This document shows positions 53,921 to 61,715 of a stretch of DNA of 64,000 bases, piece by piece; position 1 is the first letter of the stretch, and each line of letters starts with the position of its first letter. This stretch comes from UBA7960 sp964348755 (lineage in GTDB: Bacteria; Bacteroidota; Bacteroidia; Bacteroidales; UBA7960). The notes beneath the pieces were generated by a model that was not told where the DNA came from, searched no databases, and worked only from the letters and a program-made list of their open reading frames with translations. The position numbers and the translations under genes are program-made. The DNA lies in NCBI GenBank assembly GCA_964348755.1, contig CAYGDW010000004.1, positions 36,137 through 100,136 on the forward strand. The letters run 5' to 3'.

Positions 53921-54271
53921 TTATTCGCCAAACTTGTCTTTCAGCACAGCCTTGATTTTATCCATCGATTGAATGCTGCTGGTGGCGTGGGCAACTTTGC
54001 CGTTTTTGTAATACATGATAAAAGGCAGCCCCATGAATCCCCTGCAGGCTTCATCGTTGCGAATGATCCAGGCTTCGGGACTATCGAAAGCCATGGTTAA
54101 AAACTTTACATTGGGTTTTTCGGGCTCGATCTCCTCCATCGCATCATATACCGGAATACACATAGGGCCCATGCGGCCGCAACATACCATTACATTTTCG
54201 TGCTCGCCGATGAGTTGCTTGAGTTCGTTTGCGGTTTCGATTTCGTGCAGCGCTGTTTGTAACATTGCCAT
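53921..54271 (-). CDS. Thioredoxin-family protein with unusual CGRMGPMC active site
   Basis: 116 residues of thioredoxin fold. Where classical thioredoxin has WCGPC, this has VCCGRMGPMCIPV: candidates C30/C31 and C38, a CX6C spacing, plus a third cysteine in NDEACRGF. The cis-Pro is kept (GLPFIMYYKNGK). It is likely the substrate of the adjacent trxB. First gene of the operon trx-trxB-grx, divergent from a Crp/Fnr-type regulator across 205 bp. Confidence 0.85.
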   Translation of the reverse strand: MAMLQTALHEIETANELKQLIGEHENVMVCCGRMGPMCIPVYDAMEEIEPEKPNVKFLTMAFDSPEAWIIRNDEACRGFMGLPFIMYYKNGKVAHATSSIQSMDKIKAVLKDKFGE

Positions 54272-54388
54272 AATTTTAGCTTTTTAAAAGATAATTATTG
54301 TTTTTGTTTAAATGCTTTTTACGTTCAATTCTGATAGCAGAAATTGATGATACAAAGGTACTGCCGCCCTTTTGGGCAATCGATGCAA

Positions 54389-54427
54389 TTGGGGTTGTAA
54401 AACAACAACCATAGTTTTGTAATTTTG
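54389..54427 (+). promoter_or_regulatory. Promoter region of the Crp/Fnr gene
   Basis: Two overlapping solutions: TTG 54389-54391 with TAGTTTTG 54412-54419 (20 bp), or TTG 54395-54397 with TAATTTTG 54420-54427 (22 bp). Both point toward the Crp/Fnr gene at 54477. The region is shared with the divergent thioredoxin operon. Confidence 0.5.
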
Positions 54428-54476
54428 CAGAAAAAAAATTGCATTATTGTAACCCGAATCAAATCTAATCGCCTGA

Positions 54477-55169
54477 ATGGAAAAGCCGCATAATGCCCAA
54501 TATCTATCTACTGCAGTGCTTTCGGAGTGCTTTCATTACCTCTCGCCCGAACAACTGGAAATACTCAACTCGAAAAAAACCCAGCTGGTTTATCAGAAAG
54601 GGGAAACACTTTTCAAGCAGGGAGCATTTGCGCCATTCATATTGTACCTCATAGATGGCCTTGCGAAAGTGAGCATTCAAACGGGCGGTTCCAGGCATAT
54701 AAATGTAAACCTGGCAAAAACAGGAGATTTCCTTGCATTTTCGTCAATGTTTGGCACCGAAAATTATTTGTATTCGGCCACGGCCTTGCGCGAATCAAGG
54801 GTTTGCATGATCGAAAAGGAGGCGTTGAAAAAGGTCATGCTCCTAAATCCGCAGTTTGCATTCCAGCTGACTACGCGCAACTATGTGGTAGAAAGACAGT
54901 TGGTGGAAATAATCAAAAATCTTTCGTACAAGCAAATGCGCGGAAAACTTGCTGCAGCGCTGGTTTATCTTTCGTCGGGCGAGTTTTTGTATGAAAACAT
55001 TTTTGAAAACCTCAGCCGGCAAGATGTTGCCGATTTTGCAGGCATTACCCTCGAAAGTGCCGTAAAATATCTGAAGGAATTTGAAAGGGATGGCATATTG
55101 CAGTTGCAAGGCAAAAATATTCTTATTACCAACCCCGAACAACTCGATTGGATTGCACGCACTGGGTAA
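54477..55169 (+). CDS. Crp/Fnr-family transcriptional regulator
   Basis: 230 residues: an N-terminal cyclic nucleotide-binding-like beta-roll (QKGETLFKQGAFAPFILYLIDGLAKV), a long dimerisation helix (NPQFAFQLTTRNYVVERQLVEIIKNL), and a C-terminal winged helix (LSRQDVADFAGITLESAVKYLKEFERDGIL). The N-terminal cysteines of oxygen-sensing FNR are absent. Divergent arrangement with the thioredoxin operon suggests it controls those genes. Confident of the family; the effector is unknown. Confidence 0.9.
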   Translation: MEKPHNAQYLSTAVLSECFHYLSPEQLEILNSKKTQLVYQKGETLFKQGAFAPFILYLIDGLAKVSIQTGGSRHINVNLAKTGDFLAFSSMFGTENYLYSATALRESRVCMIEKEALKKVMLLNPQFAFQLTTRNYVVERQLVEIIKNLSYKQMRGKLAAALVYLSSGEFLYENIFENLSRQDVADFAGITLESAVKYLKEFERDGILQLQGKNILITNPEQLDWIARTG

Positions 55170-55698
55170 GCGCTGCAAAATACTTAAAAACCCCAATGGC
55201 ATGAATTAAATAATTCAACCGCAAACCCGTCTGGCGGAGCAAAACCGAAACTTTTTGTTCAGCATTGCCTTGGCCATGCCGCAGGGCATTTTACTCCTGA
55301 AAAGCCTTATCTTGGTTTGTTTTGAAAATAAACAGAGTATTGTGTTTTGGGGCCTATCATCCCTTGCAGTTATCAGTTTTAAACATTAATTCCTTTAGTT
55401 TAAAAAACATAAAATCGCCCTTTGGTGACTTATGATTTTTCATATCTTTGATTTATATAACATTACCTAAAGGCAACTTTATCATACTAACGTCAGACCA
55501 TTTCGTAAACTGAATACCTTTTTCCTGATGAAAAAAGAAATCGCGTAATTTTTGTGGGCTAGTAGTGATAAAAAATGTATAAAAAACCTACGCACAACAA
55601 TTAGGACCCTGGGCGGTCTGCAAGACCCGGCGAGTGTTTCCGGTTGAATTAAATCCCCTGGAAGGCCTGGGTATTTTAAGCGGCTTTGGTTTAGCCCC
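55170..55698. other. 529-bp non-coding gap with an orphan promoter
   Basis: No gene is supported. It contains the promoter 55422-55450 and, downstream, only tiny open frames (MKKEIA at 55528; a nine-codon frame at about 55575) and a small hairpin (CGGTCT-GCA-AGACCCG near 55615). It could encode a small RNA. Confidence 0.4.
55422..55450 (+). promoter_or_regulatory. Orphan promoter TTG-N18-TATCTTTG
   Basis: TTG 55422-55424 and TATCTTTG 55443-55450, 18 bases apart, both at consensus. Directed rightward into a region whose only gene is on the opposite strand. Confidence 0.5.
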
Positions 55699-57492
55699 TT
55701 ATTCATCGGGCGAGCGCCTGAATTCTCTTTCCAACAGTTTTAGCAAGATGCCATAAGGAAGAATTCGTGCAGAAAAAAAGAAGCTCTTAAGCCTTTTGCT
55801 CGGGAAAATAATTTCCTGTCCATTTATTACCCCTTCGAGCCCTTTATGGGCAACCATGGCAGCTGTTGTAGTAAGACTTTTTGCTAACCGACCCTGTTTT
55901 TCAATCCTCGAAATGATCTTTTGATTTGTGGGAACCCCTGCCGGGAAAACTGCCGCAACGGTAATGTTTGTGGTTTTAAGTTCGACCCTAAGCGATTTGG
56001 TAAAAAAAAGCACGTATGCCTTGGTTGCAGAATAAATGCTTTTTCCAGGCGTGGGTGCAAACGATCCGAGGCTACCTACATTAAGAATAAATGGTTTTTT
56101 CTCATTTTGTAACAAGGCCAGATATTCCTGGGTAAAAAGCGTGGTGGTTAATACATTGAGGCAAATCATATTTCTGAGTTTATAATCGCCCATCGACCCA
56201 AAACTTCCATTATAACCAACCCCGACATTATTTATAAGTGCGCTAATTTTTAAGTTGTTAATTTTTGCATATTCAAACACTATTTTATATGAGTTTTCCT
56301 GGCATAAATCCGTTTCAAAGAACCGGCAGGCAACACCATAAGTTTGCTTTATTTCGTATGCCAGGGCCGGCAATCCTGTTTTGGGCATCGACACCAGCAA
56401 AAGGTTTTGTCCCCTTTTGGCGCATTCGCGCGAAAACGCCTCGCCAATACCAGAGCTGGCACCGGTAATCAAGGTGCAACTTATGGTTTTATTTCCTTCA
56501 AAATACCATTCAGTTTTGTTAAGCCATGCAAATGTTTTTTTAAAGGCAAGGTTTAATGGTGTAATGGTATAGCCCAATTCTTTTTCGGCCTTAAGGCTCG
56601 AAAGCCGCCGGTGCTGCAAATATCTTTTTACCCAGGCCGGGGTTATCAGCGGGGGCTTTTGCAACAAAAAGCCAAATACAGAAAGCATTGCAGCGCCAAG
56701 CCATAAAAGCGCGAATGGCAGGCGGAAAAGCAATCGTTTTATGGCTGACGATCGGGCCATGGTTTTGAATAACTCATCGAATGTTACATTTTCCCCACCC
56801 AGAATGTAGCATTCGCCTGGCCGGCTTTTTTCCATAGCCAGCATAAGCCCGTTTACCACATCATCTACAAACACATAATTGCCAAAGGTTTTACCGTTGC
56901 CGGGAATTATGCGCCATTTGCCTTTATTATACAATGCTGCAATTTTTGTCAGCGAGTTGCTTTCGTTCATAATCCCTGGCCCAAATACCCTTGTCGGAAA
57001 TACCGTGATAATATCAAGCCCCCGGCGCTTGTAGTCCTCACATAGCAGTTCTGCCTTGCGTTTGGTTTCGGCATACAGGGTATGGTATTTTTGTGGGCGT
57101 GGGCTATCTTCGTTGGCATCAATATTTGCACTGGTTGGTCCGAAAGTGCCGGCAGTAGAGGTAAATACCACCCGCTGAACCCCACAACTGAGGGCGGCAT
57201 CCAAAACATTTTTTGTGCCTTCAACATTTACCTCATGATATACACCGGGGTCTATGGAGGTAGGTTTAGCATAACCAGCCAAATGAAAAACATGCGTGCA
57301 GCCTTGCATTGCTGCTTCAACCGAAGCCTTATTGGTAATATCGCCCTCAAAAATTGATGCACCTAGCAAAAGCAACTCATTAGCTTTTTGGGCCGACCTT
57401 ACCAGCAAATTTACCTTGCAATCATTGGCCAACAGGCTTTTAGCCAGGGCCATTCCTATAAATCCGGTGCTTCCGCTTATAAAATATCTCAT
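55699..57492 (-). CDS. Fusion of an extended SDR (epimerase/dehydratase-like) and a classical SDR
   Basis: 597 residues. Domain 1 (about 1-330) is an extended SDR: GSTGFIG (7-13), catalytic S112/T113 and Y140-x3-K144, close to dihydroflavonol reductase/3-beta-hydroxysteroid dehydrogenase types, with a hydrophobic helix near 257-279. Domain 2 (about 335-597) is a complete classical SDR: TGASSGIG (343-350), NNVG (421-424), S474 and Y487-x3-K491. Both sites look active. Two consecutive NAD(P)-dependent steps on one, perhaps lipid-like, substrate is inference. It overlaps the CPBP gene by 4 bp. Confidence 0.88.
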   Translation of the reverse strand: MRYFISGSTGFIGMALAKSLLANDCKVNLLVRSAQKANELLLLGASIFEGDITNKASVEAAMQGCTHVFHLAGYAKPTSIDPGVYHEVNVEGTKNVLDAALSCGVQRVVFTSTAGTFGPTSANIDANEDSPRPQKYHTLYAETKRKAELLCEDYKRRGLDIITVFPTRVFGPGIMNESNSLTKIAALYNKGKWRIIPGNGKTFGNYVFVDDVVNGLMLAMEKSRPGECYILGGENVTFDELFKTMARSSAIKRLLFRLPFALLWLGAAMLSVFGFLLQKPPLITPAWVKRYLQHRRLSSLKAEKELGYTITPLNLAFKKTFAWLNKTEWYFEGNKTISCTLITGASSGIGEAFSRECAKRGQNLLLVSMPKTGLPALAYEIKQTYGVACRFFETDLCQENSYKIVFEYAKINNLKISALINNVGVGYNGSFGSMGDYKLRNMICLNVLTTTLFTQEYLALLQNEKKPFILNVGSLGSFAPTPGKSIYSATKAYVLFFTKSLRVELKTTNITVAAVFPAGVPTNQKIISRIEKQGRLAKSLTTTAAMVAHKGLEGVINGQEIIFPSKRLKSFFFSARILPYGILLKLLEREFRRSPDE

Positions 57493-58223
57493 TTTACTCC
57501 CTTTCCTTTATAAAGCTTAAAGCGCGTACTGGGGTTAAACCATACCGAAAACATTTCGGCCGATGCCGATAGGGTTAAATGCAGAACAAAGGCCGGCCAA
57601 AAAGAACCAGTGATTAATGCAATCAAACACAGTACAAAGCCAAATGGGATTGATGCCAGGGTTTCTTTCGCACCGTTTGGCAGGTGAAAGGCCGAGTACA
57701 ACCCAATGTTTATAATTATGGCAGGCCAAAGGCCAAAAGCAGCCGAGCTTGTAAACAGCAACAATCCTCTGAATAAAAATTCGTATCCTAAAAGGTAAAT
57801 AACCCAGCCGCCTACGCTGGCAGCAATCTGGCCAGGCCCCCAGTGGCTCAGTCGCATTTTTGGCAACCGGGAATATACATCGTGTTTTTTTGCAGAAAAA
57901 AACGACGAAGTTATTATCAACAAAATTATTAAAGCAAAATGCCACCACTGAACAGAACTTATTCCCCACAAATGATGCTTTTGGACTGACAAGGTGTGTT
58001 TAGAAAAAAACACCAGGGCCGGTACTACTCCTAAAAGTAAAAATCCCAGGGTTTGCTGAAACAAAAACAAATAAACCTTGGCTTGGTCAGAGCTAAAACT
58101 TTTTTGAAACCATCGGGCGGTTTTAGCCGAAAACGCTGGAAAGTAATAAGCATAATAGCATACAATTGTTAAACTCAATGCCAAAATAGCCTTAACTGCA
58201 TACTGATCAAGGGGGGTATCCAT
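57489..58223 (-). CDS. CPBP-family intramembrane protease
   Basis: 244 residues, about seven to eight membrane helices. The Abi/CPBP motifs are present: YEFLFRGLLLF (motif 1, with one Glu where many members have EE), SAFHLPNGAKE (motif 2 His) and a later HLTLSASAE. Members act as Rce1-like glutamyl proteases or as uncharacterised membrane proteins. It immediately precedes, and overlaps by 4 bp, the SDR fusion gene, so the two are translationally coupled. Confidence 0.82.
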   Translation of the reverse strand: MDTPLDQYAVKAILALSLTIVCYYAYYFPAFSAKTARWFQKSFSSDQAKVYLFLFQQTLGFLLLGVVPALVFFSKHTLSVQKHHLWGISSVQWWHFALIILLIITSSFFSAKKHDVYSRLPKMRLSHWGPGQIAASVGGWVIYLLGYEFLFRGLLLFTSSAAFGLWPAIIINIGLYSAFHLPNGAKETLASIPFGFVLCLIALITGSFWPAFVLHLTLSASAEMFSVWFNPSTRFKLYKGKGVK

Positions 58224-58310
58224 ATATTATTTTTTAAAACCAAATATAAGGATTGTCTGGCTTTTTTGATTTATGGCAAACTAACAAATAAAAATTATTT
58301 TAACGGGCTG

Positions 58311-58348
58311 CAAAAACATAAGCGGCCTGAACCATCAGTGCCGCTTAT
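58311..58348 (-). terminator. Terminator after the zincin lipoprotein gene
   Basis: ATAAGCGGC/GCCGCTTAT stem (9 bp) with a 13-nt loop, followed on the minus strand by GTTTTTG. It lies 25 bp after the stop at 58373. Confidence 0.65.
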
Positions 58349-58372
58349 GCTTCAATTATTCTCAAATATTTG

Positions 58373-60415
58373 CTATTTCAAAGCTTCAATTGCTTTTTCA
58401 ACCGCTGCAAAAATAGGCTCATTGCTTATTTGCTGGCCAACAGCACGCTGCATCCAGTGGCTGGGAGTAAGTTTGCCTAGCGAAAAAATGCGAAGGGTTT
58501 CGTCGGCAAAGCTTTTATTGCGGTAGTAATCTTCAAGCTGAAACATAATGAGTCGGCCATAGGGGTAATTCATGAGGTAAAGTGGCGACTGTATCATGTG
58601 CGAATAAATGGCGAGCAATGGAATATCTGATTGGCCAAAAACATCGGCATAATATTCATTCCAAATTTCTTTAGCAATACCAATAACGGCATCTTTTAGC
58701 TGGGCGGCAGTGGCGGTGGGATTGTCGTACAGCCATTTCCATACGGCCATATCGACCAGCGAAACGCCCATCATTTCGTAGTTGTTCCAGAATACGTCCA
58801 GCACGTCGAGGTGGGGTTTCAACGGGTCGTTTTGCTTTATTCCCAGAAATTCCAGATCGCGTGCCTGAAACATAAATGCCAGCGCCTCAGTAAAGGCTGT
58901 ATTAGGTATCCCATTAACAAAATAATTGTCAACCATTTGCACACTAAGGGTTTGCTCCACGTTGTGCCCAAGTTCGTGTATTGCAATGTTGTATCCTTTG
59001 TAGTCCATTCCATCGGGTCCTATTCGAGTACGCAGGTGCGAAGGCATTTGGCGCATGGAGGCCCTCCAGGCGTGGCCTGAGCCTCTCGCCGGGTCAACAT
59101 GAATTTTTGAGCCAATAAAACCGGCATCGGCATTGTTGAATCCGAGTTGGCGCAAAATGCGGGGTAAATCGTTTTGCATGGCCATTGCGTTTGGATACAT
59201 TCTTTTGGTAATGCCATCGAGTTCTGCCTCGGAAATGCTGCTGCGGGCCTTAAAGCCGTCGTACCACAGGTCGAACGGACGCAGTGGGCGGCCTAGACGT
59301 TGGCTTACAGTTTTTGCCACTTCGCGCAGCAGCGGCGAAGCTGCATATTCCATGAAAAGGCCTTCTACTTCTTCGAGCGAGATTTCCATATCGGCATCGA
59401 AGCGGCGCTTAATGTAGGTATCGAGATTGGGGTAGTACGGGTCAACCTTTTGAAGTGCGTTGAAGTTGGCAAGCAAAACTTCGTATCGCTTCAGGTTTTC
59501 TGGTTCGCCAGCTACGGGCTGCCCTTCACTGAAAAGCTCATTGGTAAAAGGGTTCCATTGGTAGCCGGGGTTGTTTATTACCTGGCGCGGAATGTCCTGG
59601 TTTATTATGCGAAGCATAACATTATAAAGCATTTCCTGCTTTTGGAGCCCGTCGGGCTGGCTGTAGTTCGATTTGATTTCGTCCCTAACATTCCAGTGAG
59701 CCAGCAGTTTCATGCCTTCAGGAAATGGCCTCTGGCCATCATTATTCAGAAGTTGTCCGGCAAAAATGTTGTATTCGGAAATGTAAAGCCTGCCAGCACT
59801 GTAAACCTGGCTCATTTCCTGCAGCAGTCGTGGGGGTACACGGGCTGTAAAAACTTCGCCCAATCGGACAAAACCCCACTGGCGTGCATCCCAACCAGCT
59901 CCCAATTCGTTCTTTTCTTCCAGGGTATAATAAGGAAAATTGAGAGCGACAATAAATGCAATTTTGTTTTTGTAAAAATCGTCTTGAATATGTGCAGTTG
60001 GGCTGTAAGCTCCAAAAATCTGATCGATTTTATGAATTGGGCCGCGATCCTCATGAATCTGTCGGTTCATCTCAAGGCTTATGCGGTTCATGTAGCCATA
60101 AAGGTATTCGAAGTTGTTGGCAAGTCTATCGAAAACCAGGTCGAGCTCGGGCTGGTTTGAAATAAAATTTTCAAGTACAAATGCTTCGAATTCTTCCACG
60201 CTTCCATCGGATGTTCGCCAAAGCGTGGCTGCCTGGTTTACCCCCCGCTCAATGCGGAATTTAAGGTCGGGTCCATGTTTTTCAGTAAGTTGTATTATAA
60301 GCTTTTCTATCGCCGGCTTACCAATGGGGCTGGTGTCTTCTTCAGTTTTCTGAGCAGGTTGGCCACATGCCAGCAATAAAATTGCAGGCAAAAGAATTGC
60401 AAGAATTTTCTTCAT
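58373..60415 (-). CDS. Zincin metallopeptidase lipoprotein
   Basis: 680 residues. A short signal ends in a lipobox (LLLAC, Cys17). The largely helical body resembles M3/oligopeptidase-like clam-shell enzymes. The zinc site is HELGH (480-484) in YNIAIHELGHNVEQTL, with E510 in NTAFTEALAFMFQ as the probable third ligand. M3 peptidases have HEFGH and a similar EXXS, so this is a distant relative or a separate family. Periplasmic or outer-membrane anchored. Single gene closed by a terminator. Confidence 0.82.
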   Translation of the reverse strand: MKKILAILLPAILLLACGQPAQKTEEDTSPIGKPAIEKLIIQLTEKHGPDLKFRIERGVNQAATLWRTSDGSVEEFEAFVLENFISNQPELDLVFDRLANNFEYLYGYMNRISLEMNRQIHEDRGPIHKIDQIFGAYSPTAHIQDDFYKNKIAFIVALNFPYYTLEEKNELGAGWDARQWGFVRLGEVFTARVPPRLLQEMSQVYSAGRLYISEYNIFAGQLLNNDGQRPFPEGMKLLAHWNVRDEIKSNYSQPDGLQKQEMLYNVMLRIINQDIPRQVINNPGYQWNPFTNELFSEGQPVAGEPENLKRYEVLLANFNALQKVDPYYPNLDTYIKRRFDADMEISLEEVEGLFMEYAASPLLREVAKTVSQRLGRPLRPFDLWYDGFKARSSISEAELDGITKRMYPNAMAMQNDLPRILRQLGFNNADAGFIGSKIHVDPARGSGHAWRASMRQMPSHLRTRIGPDGMDYKGYNIAIHELGHNVEQTLSVQMVDNYFVNGIPNTAFTEALAFMFQARDLEFLGIKQNDPLKPHLDVLDVFWNNYEMMGVSLVDMAVWKWLYDNPTATAAQLKDAVIGIAKEIWNEYYADVFGQSDIPLLAIYSHMIQSPLYLMNYPYGRLIMFQLEDYYRNKSFADETLRIFSLGKLTPSHWMQRAVGQQISNEPIFAAVEKAIEALK

Positions 60416-60499
60416 GATTTTATGTTGTGTTGGTTGATAATTTGAATAGCAAACCTAAGAAAAATTTGCATATTCAATAACTGCCTCATTATAATTAAT

Positions 60500-60703
60500 C
60501 ACTATTGGCCGACAAAAATTACGTGATTTCTCGCTCCGCCCGAAATGGCAGGGTTTTCAATGATTTTTGCAATTTTGGGGGGTAGGTGGCGGCGAAGCCG
60601 CCACCTACCCCCTTAACAATAAGCTAACTGACTGTCATTCCGAACGTAGTGAGGAATATCATGCATAAAATTATACCCTTTTTTACTTTATCGGACAATA
60701 GTG
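60500..60703 (+). mobile_element. MITE-like repeat, copy D (204 bp)
   Basis: Ends CACTATTGGCCGACAAA (60500) and TTTATCGGACAATAGTG (to 60703). Perfect 9-bp flanking repeats ATAATTAAT at 60491-60499 and 60704-60712. The central palindrome 60578-60612 has a 16-bp stem and loop GAA. This copy and copy C are nearly colinear. Confidence 0.9.
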
Positions 60704-60884
60704 ATAATTAATCTGAAAGGAATTTCAAAGGTTACCTATAAAACTGCCAGGTTATGAGCAATACAAAATTTTTGGCAAACACGTCAGTATGCGGCCTTAT
60801 GCTTTCATAATTTTGCCTGCAATTAAAATCCGGCTGGTTGCCTGAACCTAAATTTGCGAAATGCCTATACCCTTAATGGGCATG

Positions 60885-61715
60885 CTAAATGAAAGCTTTT
60901 GAAACTTTTTCGAAAAGTTCTTTGGTAATTTTTGCGTTGGTGGCCATAATTTCGCGACCCATTACAAAATTGTTTTGGCCCCTGAAGTCGGTAACCAATC
61001 CACCGGCTTCCCTAACCAAAAGGCTTCCGGCTGCAACATCCCATGGGCTAAGGCTATATTCGAAAAAGCCATCGAAGCGGCCACATGCCACATAAGCCAG
61101 GTCAACTGCCGCGCTTCCCAGGCGGCGCACCCCGCGCGAGTTTCTTAAACACCAGGTAAACAACTCCATGTATTGATTAAGTCGGCTATAATCGTAATAC
61201 GGGAAGCCAGTGGCCAAAAGACTATCGCTAATAAAAGGCGTTTCTGAAACCTTTATGGGGTTGTGGTTCAAAAAAGCCCCTCCGTCTTTTATTGCCCAAA
61301 AACACTCATCACGGTTTATTTCATAAACCACGCCCAAAACCACCTCGTGGTTATGCATTAAAGCAATAGATACACTGAAAATTGGAACCCTGTGCACAAA
61401 ATTGGTAGTGCCATCGAGCGGGTCAACTACCCATTGGTATTCGCCTTCTCGTTTTTTAACCGTATTTTCTTCCACAATAAAGCCAGCCTGGGGCATAAGT
61501 TCCTGAAGCAACCCAACCAACTGTATTTCGGCCTTTTTATCTACATAAGTTACCAGGTTATGCAGGCTTTTGGATTCTATTTGGTTTTGATTGAGGTTGT
61601 TAACCTCCTGCCTTATAAACCCGCCGGTATTGCGGGCAATGGCGCAAACCTCGCGGCAAATCTGTAATAATTGTGTATTATTCAGTGTCATACCCATACT
61701 CATACTCATACTCAT
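60885..61715 (-). CDS. suhB: Inositol monophosphatase-family protein
   Basis: Mg2+-dependent phosphatase of about 268-276 residues: metal motif DPLDGTTNFVHRVP with upstream VEEN, and the second motif WDVAAGSLLVREAGG. The first ATG (61715) overlaps the mtaB stop as ATGA. It is followed by a hexanucleotide repeat giving MSMSMSMGM, five in-frame ATGs in 27 bp; the conserved protein starts near MTLNNTQLL (ATG 61691). Substrate may be inositol phosphate, NADP or PAP, as in other members. Confidence 0.92.
   Translation of the reverse strand: MSMSMSMGMTLNNTQLLQICREVCAIARNTGGFIRQEVNNLNQNQIESKSLHNLVTYVDKKAEIQLVGLLQELMPQAGFIVEENTVKKREGEYQWVVDPLDGTTNFVHRVPIFSVSIALMHNHEVVLGVVYEINRDECFWAIKDGGAFLNHNPIKVSETPFISDSLLATGFPYYDYSRLNQYMELFTWCLRNSRGVRRLGSAAVDLAYVACGRFDGFFEYSLSPWDVAAGSLLVREAGGLVTDFRGQNNFVMGREIMATNAKITKELFEKVSKAFI
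61691..61715 (-). repeat. ATGAGT microsatellite at a translational-coupling junction
   Basis: Four near-identical 6-bp units (ATGAGT x3, ATGGGT) then ATG, coding MSMSMSMGM. Unit length is a multiple of three, so copy-number change would lengthen the N-terminus without frameshift. Confidence 0.8.

Noticed and set aside
59300..60160. 286-codon plus-strand open frame inside the zincin gene
   Set aside because: Antisense of a protein with an intact HELGH site and lipobox; composition is that of a shadow frame.
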